Part shown: in pieces, positions 31,122 to 39,829 of the stretch
Layout of the letters: every line of letters starts with the position of its first letter
Position numbering within the stretch: the first letter of the stretch is position 1
DNA from: Nonomuraea turcica
Lineage (GTDB): Bacteria; Actinomycetota; Actinomycetes; Streptosporangiales; Streptosporangiaceae
Length of the DNA stretch: 64,000 nucleotides
Assembly (NCBI RefSeq): GCF_030718205.1
Contig: NZ_JAUZQF010000031.1
Coordinates: forward strand, 48,902-112,901
Reading direction: 5' to 3'
Program-made: the position numbers and the translations under genes
Notes under the pieces: generated by a model
What the model was told of the DNA's origin: nothing
The model's database searches: none
Seen by the model: only the letters and a program-made list of their open reading frames with translations

Positions 31122-33974
31122 ATGGCCGACGAGCTCTACCGTTTCATCCAGTTGCGCGGCGCGGTTCCGGCGGAGCCTGGAGGCGGTCTACTGATCAACG
31201 CGTGGTCCGAGCCGCCGAGCGAGTTCCAGAACCGGGTCGTCGAGGCCGAAGACCCGGCCACGGTGGCACGGGAATGGCTGGCGGAGGCGGGCGACGAAGA
31301 GCTCCTTGTCTCGCTGCGGCGGCTGGACACGGCGATCACCGGATCCGTCGGCGTCATGACCGTGGCCCGGTTCCAAAGGCTCGTGGTGCGGTACCTGGAC
31401 AGCGCCGAGGTCCTTGAGAACGCCCGCGCCAGAGCGCAGGACGCTCTGATGGCCTCGTTGCTGGTCCCTGAGACGTCGTCAGCGGTGCGTAATGCTGTGC
31501 ACCGCATGGTGATCCTCGCCGTCGCGGGGCAAAGGGTGCTGCGCTGGGCGGGCGACCGCGACGGTGGCGACGGCGAAGCCCTCGACCAGGCGCTGCGCGA
31601 CCTTCTCGATCGAGGCGCTGCTGTACTTCCCGGCCAGGTCAGCCAGCTGCTGATCCCCCGTTTGGAGGAGGAGCCGCAGCCGATGCCACAGGCACTGGAC
31701 TTCCCTGTCGCGGAGCGCGAAATCGGGCCCGTCCTGCGTGATCTCGAGCCGGAACCGGTCCCGCCGGATCGGGAGAATGGGTCCCGCCGCCGTGCCGCCG
31801 CGCTGGCGGAGCTGGTTGCCCTGGCCGCAGACCCGGAGATCGAATCCGAGGTCCGGCCCGCTCCGCAGGAGGAGCCGCCGGATGAGGCCTCACCAAAGCT
31901 GCGGCCCTTGCGGGAGATGGCCGTCCGCCCACCGCGTGCCATGCTGAGGGGGGCGGTCCTCGAGCGGATATCCGAAGAGACACGGGCCGTCCTCGATGAA
32001 CTGGCTCCTGGCGAGGCCGACCTGCTGAACGCCGTCAACACGCTGGAGCGCGCCAGGCTCTGGGCGCCCCTGCCCCTCGCGGCCAAAGCCGCCGAGGCCA
32101 TCGATCCGACCGGCGGGTTCCCCCTTGGCTATGGCGCGCTGCGTCCCCCCGTGGCGGGTCTCGTGCGCCCGCCGGGCATCGGCGAACTCCTCGTCGTACG
32201 CCGGGAGCACACGGCCTATGTGCCCGGGCCAATCACCTACATCGAGAACGTGATGGCCGGCGAGACCCGAGAACGCACCCACCGCCGTCAGGACCGCACC
32301 GAGGACACGACGTTCACCGAGACCGAAAACACCGTGGTGGACGAACGCGACCTTCAGAGCACCGAACGGTTCGACCTGGTGGCCGAGACGTCGCGGGAGA
32401 TCAGCGCGCAGACCCAGCTCCAGGCGGGAGCCCAGGTGTCGGGGAGCTACGGCACCGTCCAAGCCTCGGCGAGCTTCGGCTTCACCAGCTCCTCGGCGTC
32501 CACCGAGGCCGCACGCACGTCCACGACTACGGCGCGCGAAACCGTCGACCGGGCGCTGAAGCGCATCACAGAGCGAACGCTCGAGCGCAGGCAGCGCATC
32601 ACGATCCGGGAGATCGAGGAGACCAACCGGCACGAGCTGACCAACCCCGGCAACGTCCCCAACCGGGCCGGTATCTACCGATTCGTAGATGATGAACAGG
32701 ATGTAGGGGTCTACGCGTACGGCCTGCGGCTCATGGTCGAGGCCCATGTCCCCGAGCCGGGCGTCTTCCTGCGGTGGATCACCACGGAGCCGGCCGACGG
32801 CTCCGATCCGGAGCCTCCGCCGCCCTCCCTACCCAGTGGTGCCCGCCTCAGCGACCCCGGCCAGCTTGATCCGTCCAACTACCTGGCCGTCGCCGGTCCG
32901 CAAGGCGCGGTCGTCGAACCGCCGCCGCTGCTCTTCCAGACGGTCGCGATGGCGGGAAAGCAGGAGTACACGCAGAACACGCCCGACGCCGCCACCGCCG
33001 CTTTCCTGTTCTACCGCTCAGAGGAACGCCTCCAGGTACCAGACGGCTATACCGCGGTACGCGCCGCGGGCGTCCTGTACGCCAGTGCCTGGAAGTTCGA
33101 CTGCTACCTCTCCGTGGGCGCCGCGAACTTCCGCGACACCTCGGGCGATGGCGCGATGCCGCTCACCTTCGACCTACAACTCGCAGGCGAGACGGGAATG
33201 GTGCCGGTGGCGTTCACGATCCACAACGCCTGGGGATACGCCTACACGCTGGAGATCGTCTGCCAGCGCACCCAGCGATCCCTAGAACGCTGGCAGGTGC
33301 AGACGTTCACCGCCATCATGCAGGCCTACGCCGATCGCCACGCGGCCTGGGAGGAACGGGGCCGCGCGGCCGACATCGTCTCCTCCGGTGTCATCACCGG
33401 GACAAACCCGGCGCTCAACCGGCGGAGGGAGCGCTCCGAGCTGAAGAAGATGGTCATCGGCCTGCTATCCGGATCGCCCCTCGACCGGTTCGGCGCGATC
33501 CGCCAGGGTGCCGCGGCCGACGAGCCGGTCATGGACGCGCCCGCCGCCGTGGGCCAATCGGCGGTGGTCTCCTTCTACGAGCAGGCCTTCGAGTGGGAGA
33601 ACATGATCTACTCCCTCTACCCGTACTTCTGGGGACGCCGCTCCAGCTGGCAGAACGCCTTCACCTTGGACGGCGTGGACCCCGACCACGATGCCTTCCT
33701 CAAGGCGGGCCTCGCCAGAACGGTCGTCCCGGTCCGGCCCGGCTTCGAACAGGTCGCGCTGTGGTTCCTGGCCACAGGCCAGGTCTGGTCCGGCGGTTCC
33801 CCGCCGCCCATCAGCGGCTCCGACCCGCTGTACGTGTCGATCGCGAGCGAGATACTCGCCGCGGACCGGGCCGACCAGGGAGGTGTGCTCCAGGGCGAGA
33901 CTTGGCCAGTCAGGACACCGACGAACCTGGTCTACCTGCAGCGGGACTCCAACCTCAACCCGCCGCCCGTATGA
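31122..33974 (+). CDS. 950-residue protein of unknown function
   Basis: ATG 31122, modest SD (CGGAG). Residues 1 to about 330 are helical and rich in Glu/Arg. A central block from about 365 has LLVVRREHTAYVPGPITYIE, then GETRERTHRRQDRTEDTTFT and a long charged, Thr/Ser-rich coiled stretch (STERFDLVAETSREISAQTQ, ASFGFTSSSASTEAARTSTT) ending RITIREIEETNRHELTN. From about 515 the protein is beta-rich with YAYGLRLMVEAHVPEPGVFL. I have an impression of similar blocks in large hypothetical proteins of distant bacteria but know no function. No signal peptide or membrane segment. The next gene follows after 33 bp, so the two probably act together. Confidence 0.6.
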   Translation: MADELYRFIQLRGAVPAEPGGGLLINAWSEPPSEFQNRVVEAEDPATVAREWLAEAGDEELLVSLRRLDTAITGSVGVMTVARFQRLVVRYLDSAEVLENARARAQDALMASLLVPETSSAVRNAVHRMVILAVAGQRVLRWAGDRDGGDGEALDQALRDLLDRGAAVLPGQVSQLLIPRLEEEPQPMPQALDFPVAEREIGPVLRDLEPEPVPPDRENGSRRRAAALAELVALAADPEIESEVRPAPQEEPPDEASPKLRPLREMAVRPPRAMLRGAVLERISEETRAVLDELAPGEADLLNAVNTLERARLWAPLPLAAKAAEAIDPTGGFPLGYGALRPPVAGLVRPPGIGELLVVRREHTAYVPGPITYIENVMAGETRERTHRRQDRTEDTTFTETENTVVDERDLQSTERFDLVAETSREISAQTQLQAGAQVSGSYGTVQASASFGFTSSSASTEAARTSTTTARETVDRALKRITERTLERRQRITIREIEETNRHELTNPGNVPNRAGIYRFVDDEQDVGVYAYGLRLMVEAHVPEPGVFLRWITTEPADGSDPEPPPPSLPSGARLSDPGQLDPSNYLAVAGPQGAVVEPPPLLFQTVAMAGKQEYTQNTPDAATAAFLFYRSEERLQVPDGYTAVRAAGVLYASAWKFDCYLSVGAANFRDTSGDGAMPLTFDLQLAGETGMVPVAFTIHNAWGYAYTLEIVCQRTQRSLERWQVQTFTAIMQAYADRHAAWEERGRAADIVSSGVITGTNPALNRRRERSELKKMVIGLLSGSPLDRFGAIRQGAAADEPVMDAPAAVGQSAVVSFYEQAFEWENMIYSLYPYFWGRRSSWQNAFTLDGVDPDHDAFLKAGLARTVVPVRPGFEQVALWFLATGQVWSGGSPPPISGSDPLYVSIASEILAADRADQGGVLQGETWPVRTPTNLVYLQRDSNLNPPPV

Positions 33975-34007
33975 CGGACCACCGCGTTCCCCAGGAAGGG
34001 AGGCCGG

Positions 34008-35516
34008 GTGGCGACCACGGCCGAGGTTCTGACCAGGACAGTGCTCGACCAGGGACTGCAACGCTGGCCGGGCGCGACCCTGATCAGCGAGACGCTCACC
34101 GGGCTTCTGGCGCCGAGCCTCCTGCGCGCCCACGAACTCGCGTGCTCGGCACTGCGAGTGAACATCCCCTTCGACTCTCTGCTGGCCAGGACCATGGGCC
34201 TTGGCCAGGAGGCGCCCACGGGCGAGCTGCTGGGAAGACTGTCCGCCGAGCGGCTGACGGCCATTCTCCAAGCCGCGACGACTTCGGTGGCAGCGCTTCC
34301 GGGCGCGGCCCTTCCCTCCTTGGGGGTAGCGGTGGGATCGCTGCCGCCGCCGGGCCAGGGGCAGGGCTTCCAACCCCCTACCGACTGGACGCCGAGCGAG
34401 CTCGTGCGGGCGCTGACACGTCTCGGCCGGGTGGCGGCGCCTGACCTGGCCGCGTTGCCGGTCAAACTGGCCCTGGCCAGTACGGTCGCCGGCGCCGCGG
34501 CGGCCATGCCCGGAATACGCTCGACCGCAAGGGTCGGCAACGAGGTCCACCGGAGGCTCGCCGAGAACTACCGGGAGCACTACGGGGTCAACCTCACGGT
34601 CGCAGACCGGCGCGTCTACGGCGGCTTCCCGGTCCGGTTCGGAGGTGAGCGCCTCTCCGAGGTTGCTGGGCGGGACCCGCGGCTCGCCTGCTGCTACAAC
34701 GCCTGGCTCAATCCCAATTACGGCGGCAAACGGCCGTGGGTGTCGAACCGCAGAGCCGATATCGCGGACCTCGGCCGGATGGCCCACTGGGAGGTCAAAC
34801 CATTTCTCGGTGCTCCGGTGGGCGTTCTGCAAGACACGTGGTACCGGGTTTCCTACAACTATGTGGCCGCCGTTTGGGCCGAGGAGAATCCCAGGCTCCG
34901 GGGAACACTCGGGACGATGCTGCCCGGCGGAACCTGGGAATCGAGACTGTGCTCGAGAATCGATGTGTCGGCTCAGATGGGATATCCGGCCATCGCCGTT
35001 CCCATGACGCTTCCCATGCTGAGCGGGCTCGTCCTCTACGCCGTTTTCAGCGGACCGCAACTGGTCGACTACGCCGAGCTGTCCCTGCTTCTGTACCTGT
35101 GGCTACGCGCCGAGATAAAGCGCCGCAAGGAGCAGCTAACCGAGCTCGCCCGCCAGGCTGACGAGGTCCTGCGCGGCATCACCCAGTGGGTTGCGGACAA
35201 CTGGCTCCTCCTGCTGGTCATCTTGGTCATCGGCCTGCTCGCGGCAGCGGCGACCGTAGGAAGCGGCGGCAACCCGGCGCCGGCCTATGGGGCAGCTGTA
35301 CTGATCATGTTCATCCTCAACCGCTTCGGCGGACGTCCCGAGGGGGACCAAGGGCCGATCCAACCCGAAGGCAGCCTGACCACCATCGACCTCCCCGGCG
35401 TAAGCGTGACCATGGACCCCCGGGACCTGGGGAAACTGCTCGCTGCGGCGGAGACCGTCTTCAGTGGTTCGCTGGGGTCCGTCACACGGTCGTTGCGTCC
35501 CCCGGTCGTGGCGTGA
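34008..35516 (+). CDS. membrane protein with a PD-(D/E)XK nuclease-like motif
   Basis: 502 residues from GTG 34008 (SD AAGGGAGG). Residues about 180-290 fit a PD-(D/E)XK core: EVHRRLAENYREHYGVNLTV (helix with conserved Glu), then SNRRADIADL and AHWEVKPFLG (R-x-D ... W-E-V-K-P), then DTWYRVSYNYVAAV. This order (E, D, ExK) is shared by restriction-like nucleases and many toxin domains. Two hydrophobic segments lie at about 405-425 (WLLLLVILVIGLLAAAATVG) and 432-448, with a Gly/Pro-rich end. The motif is seen; nuclease activity and membrane topology are inferred. It probably partners the 950-residue protein. Confidence 0.6.
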   Translation: MATTAEVLTRTVLDQGLQRWPGATLISETLTGLLAPSLLRAHELACSALRVNIPFDSLLARTMGLGQEAPTGELLGRLSAERLTAILQAATTSVAALPGAALPSLGVAVGSLPPPGQGQGFQPPTDWTPSELVRALTRLGRVAAPDLAALPVKLALASTVAGAAAAMPGIRSTARVGNEVHRRLAENYREHYGVNLTVADRRVYGGFPVRFGGERLSEVAGRDPRLACCYNAWLNPNYGGKRPWVSNRRADIADLGRMAHWEVKPFLGAPVGVLQDTWYRVSYNYVAAVWAEENPRLRGTLGTMLPGGTWESRLCSRIDVSAQMGYPAIAVPMTLPMLSGLVLYAVFSGPQLVDYAELSLLLYLWLRAEIKRRKEQLTELARQADEVLRGITQWVADNWLLLLVILVIGLLAAAATVGSGGNPAPAYGAAVLIMFILNRFGGRPEGDQGPIQPEGSLTTIDLPGVSVTMDPRDLGKLLAAAETVFSGSLGSVTRSLRPPVVA

Positions 35517-35631
35517 CTTCCAGCATTCCCTGTCACATCGCCGGGTCGGACGTATGCGGGGTGCCACACTGGCAGGGGCAGAAACGGGGCCGTAGGCATA
35601 TCACTGGCCGTGGACGTCGATTCGGGTCACC

Positions 35632-37236
35632 GTGGGTGGTGTGAAGCCTGTCTCGATCGTCGTTCTGGTGCTTGGACTGCTGTCGGTTGCCGTGCTGGTG
35701 CTGGGGCCGGGCGCAGTATGGGTGCTGGAGAACGTGGACGGCGTAACCCAGGACGATGGTTTCGCGCCAGCGATAGCTCCGTCACCGACCATGCCACCGG
35801 CGACACCGTCAGCGGATCCGAACGAGCTGGCTGCCAAGGATTGGGCGTCGGCGGTGGCGGGGGTTCGTGGCAACATGCTGGCCATCGCTACGGGCTTGGC
35901 CGCGCTGGTTGCGGTGCTCTACACCGCGCGCAACGCCAACACCGCCAGGCGCACTTTCCAGCTTGGCGAACGCGGCCATGTCACCGACCGCTACGGCAAG
36001 GCCGTCGAGCAGCTCGGCAGCACCCAGGCCCCGGTCCGCCTGGGCGGCCTGTACGCGCTCGACCAGCTGGGCCAGGACAATCCCAGTGCGGCGCTGCGGC
36101 AGACCATCGTGGATGTGATCTGCGCGTACTTGCGCATGCCATACACCCCGCCCCCAGACGAGGCCGGCCCGGCCGCGCCTGCCGAGCCGCGCATCGCCGA
36201 TGGCGGCGTCTCCGCACCACTGGGCCGAGATCCGCACGAGGAGCGTCAGGTCCGCCTGACCGCCCAGCGCATCCTCACCGCGCATCTGCGCTACCTAGAT
36301 CCGCCCGCCCGTCGCTGGTGGCAGCCCCGTAGCGCCGACCTCAACGCCCGGCACTGGGCTGGCATCCGCCTTGACCTCACCGGCGCCACCCTGCTCGACT
36401 TCGACCTGAGCGTCTGCCGCGTCGGCGACGCCGCGTTCGGCCGGGCGGCCTTCCACGGCGACGCCAGGTTCGGCGAGACGACCTTCACCGGCGACGCCGG
36501 GTTCGGCGGGACGACCTTCACTCGCGGCGCCAGGTTCGAGGGAGCGACCTTCACTCGCGGCGCCGGGTTCGGCGGGACGACCTTCACCGGCTACGCCGCG
36601 TTCCGCGAGGCTGCCTTCCACGGCGACGCCTCGTTCGCCAAGGTGACCTTCACCAGCCACGCCGAGTTCTTCGGGGCGACCTTCACCCACCTTGTCGCGT
36701 TCGAGGGGGCGACCTTTACTCGCGGCGCCGGGTTTGCCAAGGCGACCTTCACCGGCAACGCCGGGTTCGAGGGGGCGGCCTTCTCCGGTTACGCCTGGTT
36801 CGCCGAGGCGATCTTCACCAGCCACGCCGGGTTCGCCGAGGCGACCTTCACCGGCAAAGTCGGGTTCGGCGAAGCGACCTTCACCGGCAACGCCGGGTTC
36901 GGCGAAGCGACCTTCACCGGCGGCGTCTGGTTCAACAGGGCAACCTTCAACGGCAACGCCGAGTTCGACGGGGCGGCCTTCTCCGGTTACGCCTGGTTCG
37001 ACGGGACGACCTTCAACGGCAACGCCGAGTTCGACGGGGCGACGGGGCTGGAGGTGGCGGTGCTGGGCGGCGTGCGGGTGGCGCCGGCGGCTGCGGGCGT
37101 GCGGCGGGTGTGGCCGCCCACCTGGCAGGTGGAGGCGGGCACGGACGGGTGGCAGACGCTGCGCCTGGTGGGGCCCCAGGCGGGCGGCGGGGCGGCGGAG
37201 CCGGGACCTGAACCGGCCGGGGAGGCGGAGGGTTGA
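35632..37236 (+). CDS. membrane-anchored pentapeptide-repeat protein
   Basis: 534 residues from GTG 35632 (GTG 35641 also possible). The N-terminus has two hydrophobic segments (VSIVVLVLGLLSVAVLVLGP, about 7-27; MLAIATGLAALVAVLYTARN, about 82-100), then the actinobacterial linker RGHVTDRYGKAVEQLGSTQA and VRLGGLYALDQLGQDN (about 113-150). Residues about 265-475 are over 35 pentapeptide-like units of A-x-F-x-G/T type (GDARFGETTFTGDAGFGGTT). This family is common in actinomycetes; pentapeptide repeats make a right-handed beta-helix, sometimes a DNA mimic. Function unknown. Confidence 0.75.
   Translation: MGGVKPVSIVVLVLGLLSVAVLVLGPGAVWVLENVDGVTQDDGFAPAIAPSPTMPPATPSADPNELAAKDWASAVAGVRGNMLAIATGLAALVAVLYTARNANTARRTFQLGERGHVTDRYGKAVEQLGSTQAPVRLGGLYALDQLGQDNPSAALRQTIVDVICAYLRMPYTPPPDEAGPAAPAEPRIADGGVSAPLGRDPHEERQVRLTAQRILTAHLRYLDPPARRWWQPRSADLNARHWAGIRLDLTGATLLDFDLSVCRVGDAAFGRAAFHGDARFGETTFTGDAGFGGTTFTRGARFEGATFTRGAGFGGTTFTGYAAFREAAFHGDASFAKVTFTSHAEFFGATFTHLVAFEGATFTRGAGFAKATFTGNAGFEGAAFSGYAWFAEAIFTSHAGFAEATFTGKVGFGEATFTGNAGFGEATFTGGVWFNRATFNGNAEFDGAAFSGYAWFDGTTFNGNAEFDGATGLEVAVLGGVRVAPAAAGVRRVWPPTWQVEAGTDGWQTLRLVGPQAGGGAAEPGPEPAGEAEG
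36451..37050 (+). repeat. coding 30-bp minisatellite of the pentapeptide gene
   Basis: About 20 tandem 30-bp units based on GGCAACGCCGGGTTCGGCGA then GACGACCTTCACC, each coding two pentapeptides. Units differ mainly at the variable residues. Spacing is regular and in frame with no spacers, so it is not a CRISPR array. Confidence 0.7.
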
Positions 37237-37442
37237 CATAAGACTCTTACCGAGCAGCACGACCTGCGGAAACAGCGACGATCGCGTTATCGCCGGGACT
37301 TATCCCGTCATGTTCGAGCCGAATCTCCCATCTGCGCGAGCCCCACGGCCCGTTTCTGCCAGTTTGGCACCCCTTACGCCTTGCTCCTCCGAGCCCGGGA
37401 CTGGACCATTGATCCCTCATAAGAACAATTCGGCGACTGGCC

Positions 37443-37811
37443 GTGCCGTGCTCGAGTCCGATCTCCATCAAGCAGGTCTGGGACCAGATCAAAGGATCGG
37501 GGCTGCGGCCGCACGCCGCCTACTCCTGGGGCCTGGCCCGACCATGCTCGCTGTGCGTCCTGGGCTCCATGGACGACCTGCTGCTGGCCGTGGCGCTGCG
37601 GTCGCAGCTGGCCGCCGACTACCACCAGGCCGAGATGGAGCTCGGCCACCGCGTCACCCACAAGCTGTCCATGGGCGAGATCCTCGCCGGTCTGCGTGCC
37701 GCGCGATTGGAGGCCGCCGGCGACGCCAAGGTGGTCCCGTGGCAGATGGCGCGCGACCACATCGCCGCCGCCCGGGCCCAGGCCGTGCTCGACAAGGACG
37801 TCAAACCGTGA
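37443..37811 (+). CDS. hypothetical protein
   Basis: A 122-residue frame from GTG 37443, with no clear SD; ATG 37569 is an alternative start (MDDLLLAVALRSQLAADYHQ). The last 80 residues are helical and have normal codon bias (RVTHKLSMGEILAGLRAARL, WQMARDHIAAARAQAVLDKD). One CSLC sits near residue 35. No family recognised. Confidence 0.45.
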   Translation: MPCSSPISIKQVWDQIKGSGLRPHAAYSWGLARPCSLCVLGSMDDLLLAVALRSQLAADYHQAEMELGHRVTHKLSMGEILAGLRAARLEAAGDAKVVPWQMARDHIAAARAQAVLDKDVKP

Positions 37812-38523
37812 AGTGAGCAGCAGATCAACGCTCGGGCTGCTGCCCACACCAGCAGCATCCTTGCCTCCGCCCGTCGTGCCCTCTCCCTGGTCGCGCGGAT
37901 TCCGCACGAGGAGCTCTGCCAGCTCCGAGTCGCTGACCGCCACGGCGTCTGGTGGCCGCGGGCGATTCCCGCAGAATCAGTCCGGCCGGCGCTCACACCG
38001 AACCACGCTGGTTCGAGCCCCTGCACGCGGGCGGATACCCTCTCCGTCGGTTGGGGCGACGGCCTGCATATTCCGCGCACAGGGCGCTCGCTGCGCTCGC
38101 GTCCTACGGATCGTCCTTCGTCCGCCCCTGTGCGCGGGGGCTCACGCCGGCCCAGAAGACTCCGCTGGCGCTCCGCTTCCGGGCCGGCGCTCGCCCGTTG
38201 CAGGAGGCGCCACGACAGGTGGTCACGGGTGACTGGCTGGCCTCTGGTACGGGGTGGCTGGGGACTCCGCCGCCCCCAGACCCCCGCGCGGCGGGCGGGA
38301 CGGCCGCCTCGCGGGCGCGCACCACCCCAAAGGTGCAAGGCGGCCGCCCCGCCCGCACCGTCCGGTACCGTGCGTCCGTTCCGGTCGCCCTCGGCATCGC
38401 TGGGTTCCTCGAGTTCGCGACGCTGACCCTCCCCGTCGACAGCGCACGTGAATCGTCACCGACGGTGCCGTGCGCCTTGGGGTGAGTCGCCGAGTCGAGG
38501 AGGTGAGAATGCCTGCACGGGCT
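37812..38523. other. gene-free stretch
   Basis: About 700 bp without a convincing gene in any frame. It holds two large hairpins (38073-38137 and 38146-38188). The sequence is highly G/C-rich with no coding bias; a T-loop-like GGTTCGAGCCC at about 38010 is not part of a tRNA. Confidence 0.5.
38073..38188. repeat. two adjacent long hairpins
   Basis: Hairpin 1: CCGCGCACAGGG (38073-38084) pairs with CCCTGTGCGCGG (38126-38137; one extra C next to the stem). Hairpin 2: GCCGGCCC-a-GAAG (38146-38158) / CTTC-c-GGGCCGGC (38176-38188). Loops contain GCTCGCTGCGCTCG-like sequence. They resemble extragenic palindromes. Confidence 0.5.
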
Positions 38524-38540
38524 AGAATGGGGGGTAGCTC

Positions 38541-38623
38541 CTTCGGGAGTTTTCAACCTGCAGGACCGGTGAGGTTTCCGATCGAGAACCCCTTGGGGTT
38601 CCGCCTCACCGGTCCTTTTGTTT
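38541..38623 (+). repeat. fourth, orphan copy of the leader repeat, merging into a terminator
   Basis: GGAGTTTTCAACCTGC (38547-38562) matches the plus-strand GGAGTTGTCAACCTGC of the three leader repeats, and the following CCGGT, TTCCGA and CCCCTTG blocks also align. It runs into a perfect 13-bp stem AGGACCGGTGAGG (38562-38574) / CCTCACCGGTCCT (38604-38616), with an inner GAACCCC/GGGGTTC hairpin and then TTTTGTTT, a good plus-strand terminator. Either the leader of a lost fourth gene or the end of a short plus-strand RNA. Confidence 0.5.
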
Positions 38624-38664
38624 GGTCTGCCGCCCCGGAGGTTCCAGGGCGGCAGACCGGCAGA

Positions 38665-39030
38665 TCACAGACCTTGGCCCGGAAGGGTCAAGAGTCGCTC
38701 GGCGCGTTCGGAGATTTCGCTGAAGCGCGCCAGCGCGGCTCGCAGACCGTGGATGCGGTGCGGGTCTGGGCTGATCGAGACCGCAAGGGTGCAGAGATCT
38801 CGAGCGATCAGCCATTCGAAGATCATGTGATCCAGGGTCGCGACGACGTGTGGATCCAGGGGAAGATCATGTATGGCCACGCGCGCCCGCTCCAGTGCCT
38901 GAGCGCCGTTGAGCCCGCCCGTCTCCTCCAGGGGTGGGAGGAGGATCGGGATCGGGAGGAGGCTGAGGAGTTTGCCCGTGAGTGCGTACGCGCCCAGCAG
39001 CAGTTCGGCCAGTTCTTCCAGCTCTCGCAT
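38665..39030 (-). CDS. tandem paralogue 1 (GKL..LPIPI family, unknown)
   Basis: A 121-residue protein from ATG 39030 (SD GAGAGG). It shares with the next two genes GKLLSLLPIPILLPPL (about 19-34), RARVAIHDLPLDPHVVATLD (about 48-67) and EWLIARDLCTLA (about 72-83). Predicted helical, acidic at both ends, no Cys pair or signal peptide. No known family recognised. Its 5' region carries a promoter/operator copy at 39102-39134 and the common leader. The three paralogues are not coupled to each other; each has its own promoter. Confidence 0.65.
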   Translation of the reverse strand: MRELEELAELLLGAYALTGKLLSLLPIPILLPPLEETGGLNGAQALERARVAIHDLPLDPHVVATLDHMIFEWLIARDLCTLAVSISPDPHRIHGLRAALARFSEISERAERLLTLPGQGL

Positions 39031-39040
39031 TGGCTACCTC

Positions 39041-39134
39041 TCTGGAGTTGTCAACCTGCGCCGGTTCGGGGTTCCGACCCCCTTGCCGATGCCTCTATTC
39101 TCTCATAAGTCCTATAAGAATCGCAAGGATTTAT
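39041..39134 (-). promoter_or_regulatory. promoter/operator/leader repeat of paralogue 1
   Basis: On the minus strand: -35-like TTGCGA and -10-like GAGAAT 18 bp apart, overlapping an inverted repeat CTCATAAGTCC (39102-39112) / GGATTTAT (39127-39134). Then comes an about 60-nt leader ending GCAGGTTGACAACTCC-AGAGAGG before the ATG. Confidence 0.6.
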
Positions 39135-39253
39135 TGGGTGCGGAGTGCAGAGGAGGAAGGGATTGCCCGCGTCTGCCCGCCGTGCCGCACGGGCGTCACG
39201 GCAACAAGAGGCCGCCCGGGAGCGATGTCCCGGGACGGCCTCTTGTGTGGTGA

Positions 39254-39658
39254 TCAGAGATCGAGATGGAGCTGATCTCTCGCCAGTTCGGTCAGACTGG
39301 TGATCCGTCCCGTGGCCAGCCAGATCACTTCCAGCCGGTAGGCGTCCGCCTCGGGACTGGTTCGGTTGGCGTCGGCCAGGGCGCACATGTCGAACGCGCC
39401 CAGCCATTCGACGACCGCCAGGTTCAGCAGGGCCGTGAGCCTGGGATCGAGGGGAAGATCCATGAGCATGGCCCGCGCCCTGGTGAGCGCCCCAATGAGG
39501 GTGGCGACGTCCGGACCTTCGTCCCGGTCGTCGTCCCAGAGGGCCGGGAGGCTGATCGGGATGGGCAGGAGGCCGAACAGTTTGCCGATGATGCCGTAGA
39601 GATCGACCACCATCTCGATTAGCCCTTCGAGCCGCTCTTCGTACTCTTCCGCGTTCAC
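39254..39658 (-). CDS. tandem paralogue 2 (GKL..LPIPI family, unknown)
   Basis: A 134-residue protein from GTG 39658 (SD GAGAGGA at a longish spacing). Conserved blocks: GKLFGLLPIPISLPALW (about 25-41), RARAMLMDLPLDPRLTALLN (about 61-80), EWLGAFDMCALAD (about 84-96). The first 20 residues are acidic (MNAEEYEERLEGLIEMVVDL), the last 40 more variable. Function unknown. It lies behind the best-preserved operator copy (39736-39773). Confidence 0.65.
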   Translation of the reverse strand: MNAEEYEERLEGLIEMVVDLYGIIGKLFGLLPIPISLPALWDDDRDEGPDVATLIGALTRARAMLMDLPLDPRLTALLNLAVVEWLGAFDMCALADANRTSPEADAYRLEVIWLATGRITSLTELARDQLHLDL

Positions 39659-39670
39659 CGCGTGGTGTCC

Positions 39671-39773
39671 TCTCTGGAGTTGTCAACCTGCGTCCGGTTT
39701 GGGGTTTCCGACTCCCCTTGCCGATGCCTCTATTCTGCCATAAGTCCTATCGATTCTTCAAGGACTTATCGCA
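39671..39773 (-). promoter_or_regulatory. promoter/operator/leader repeat of paralogue 2
   Basis: Inverted repeat TGCCATAAGTCC (39736-39747) / GGACTTATCGCA (39762-39773) with a 14-bp spacer. Minus-strand -35-like TTGAAG and -10-like CAGAAT are 18 bp apart, then the common leader ends GCAGGTTGACAACTCC. Confidence 0.65.
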
Positions 39774-39829
39774 GGTTGACCTCAGAAAAGACGACTGCCG
39801 CCCCGGACATCCGGGGCGGCAGTCGATCA

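Noticed and set aside
33465..35060. Minus-strand open frame of 531 codons
   Set aside because: Covers the antisense of two well-supported plus-strand genes with proper SD sites and codon bias.
36451..37050. Regular repeats that could suggest a CRISPR array
   Set aside because: No spacers; the repeats are contiguous and in frame with pentapeptide coding.
38000..38030. GGTTCGAGCCC resembling a tRNA T-loop
   Set aside because: No T-stem pairing, no anticodon arm or acceptor stem around it.
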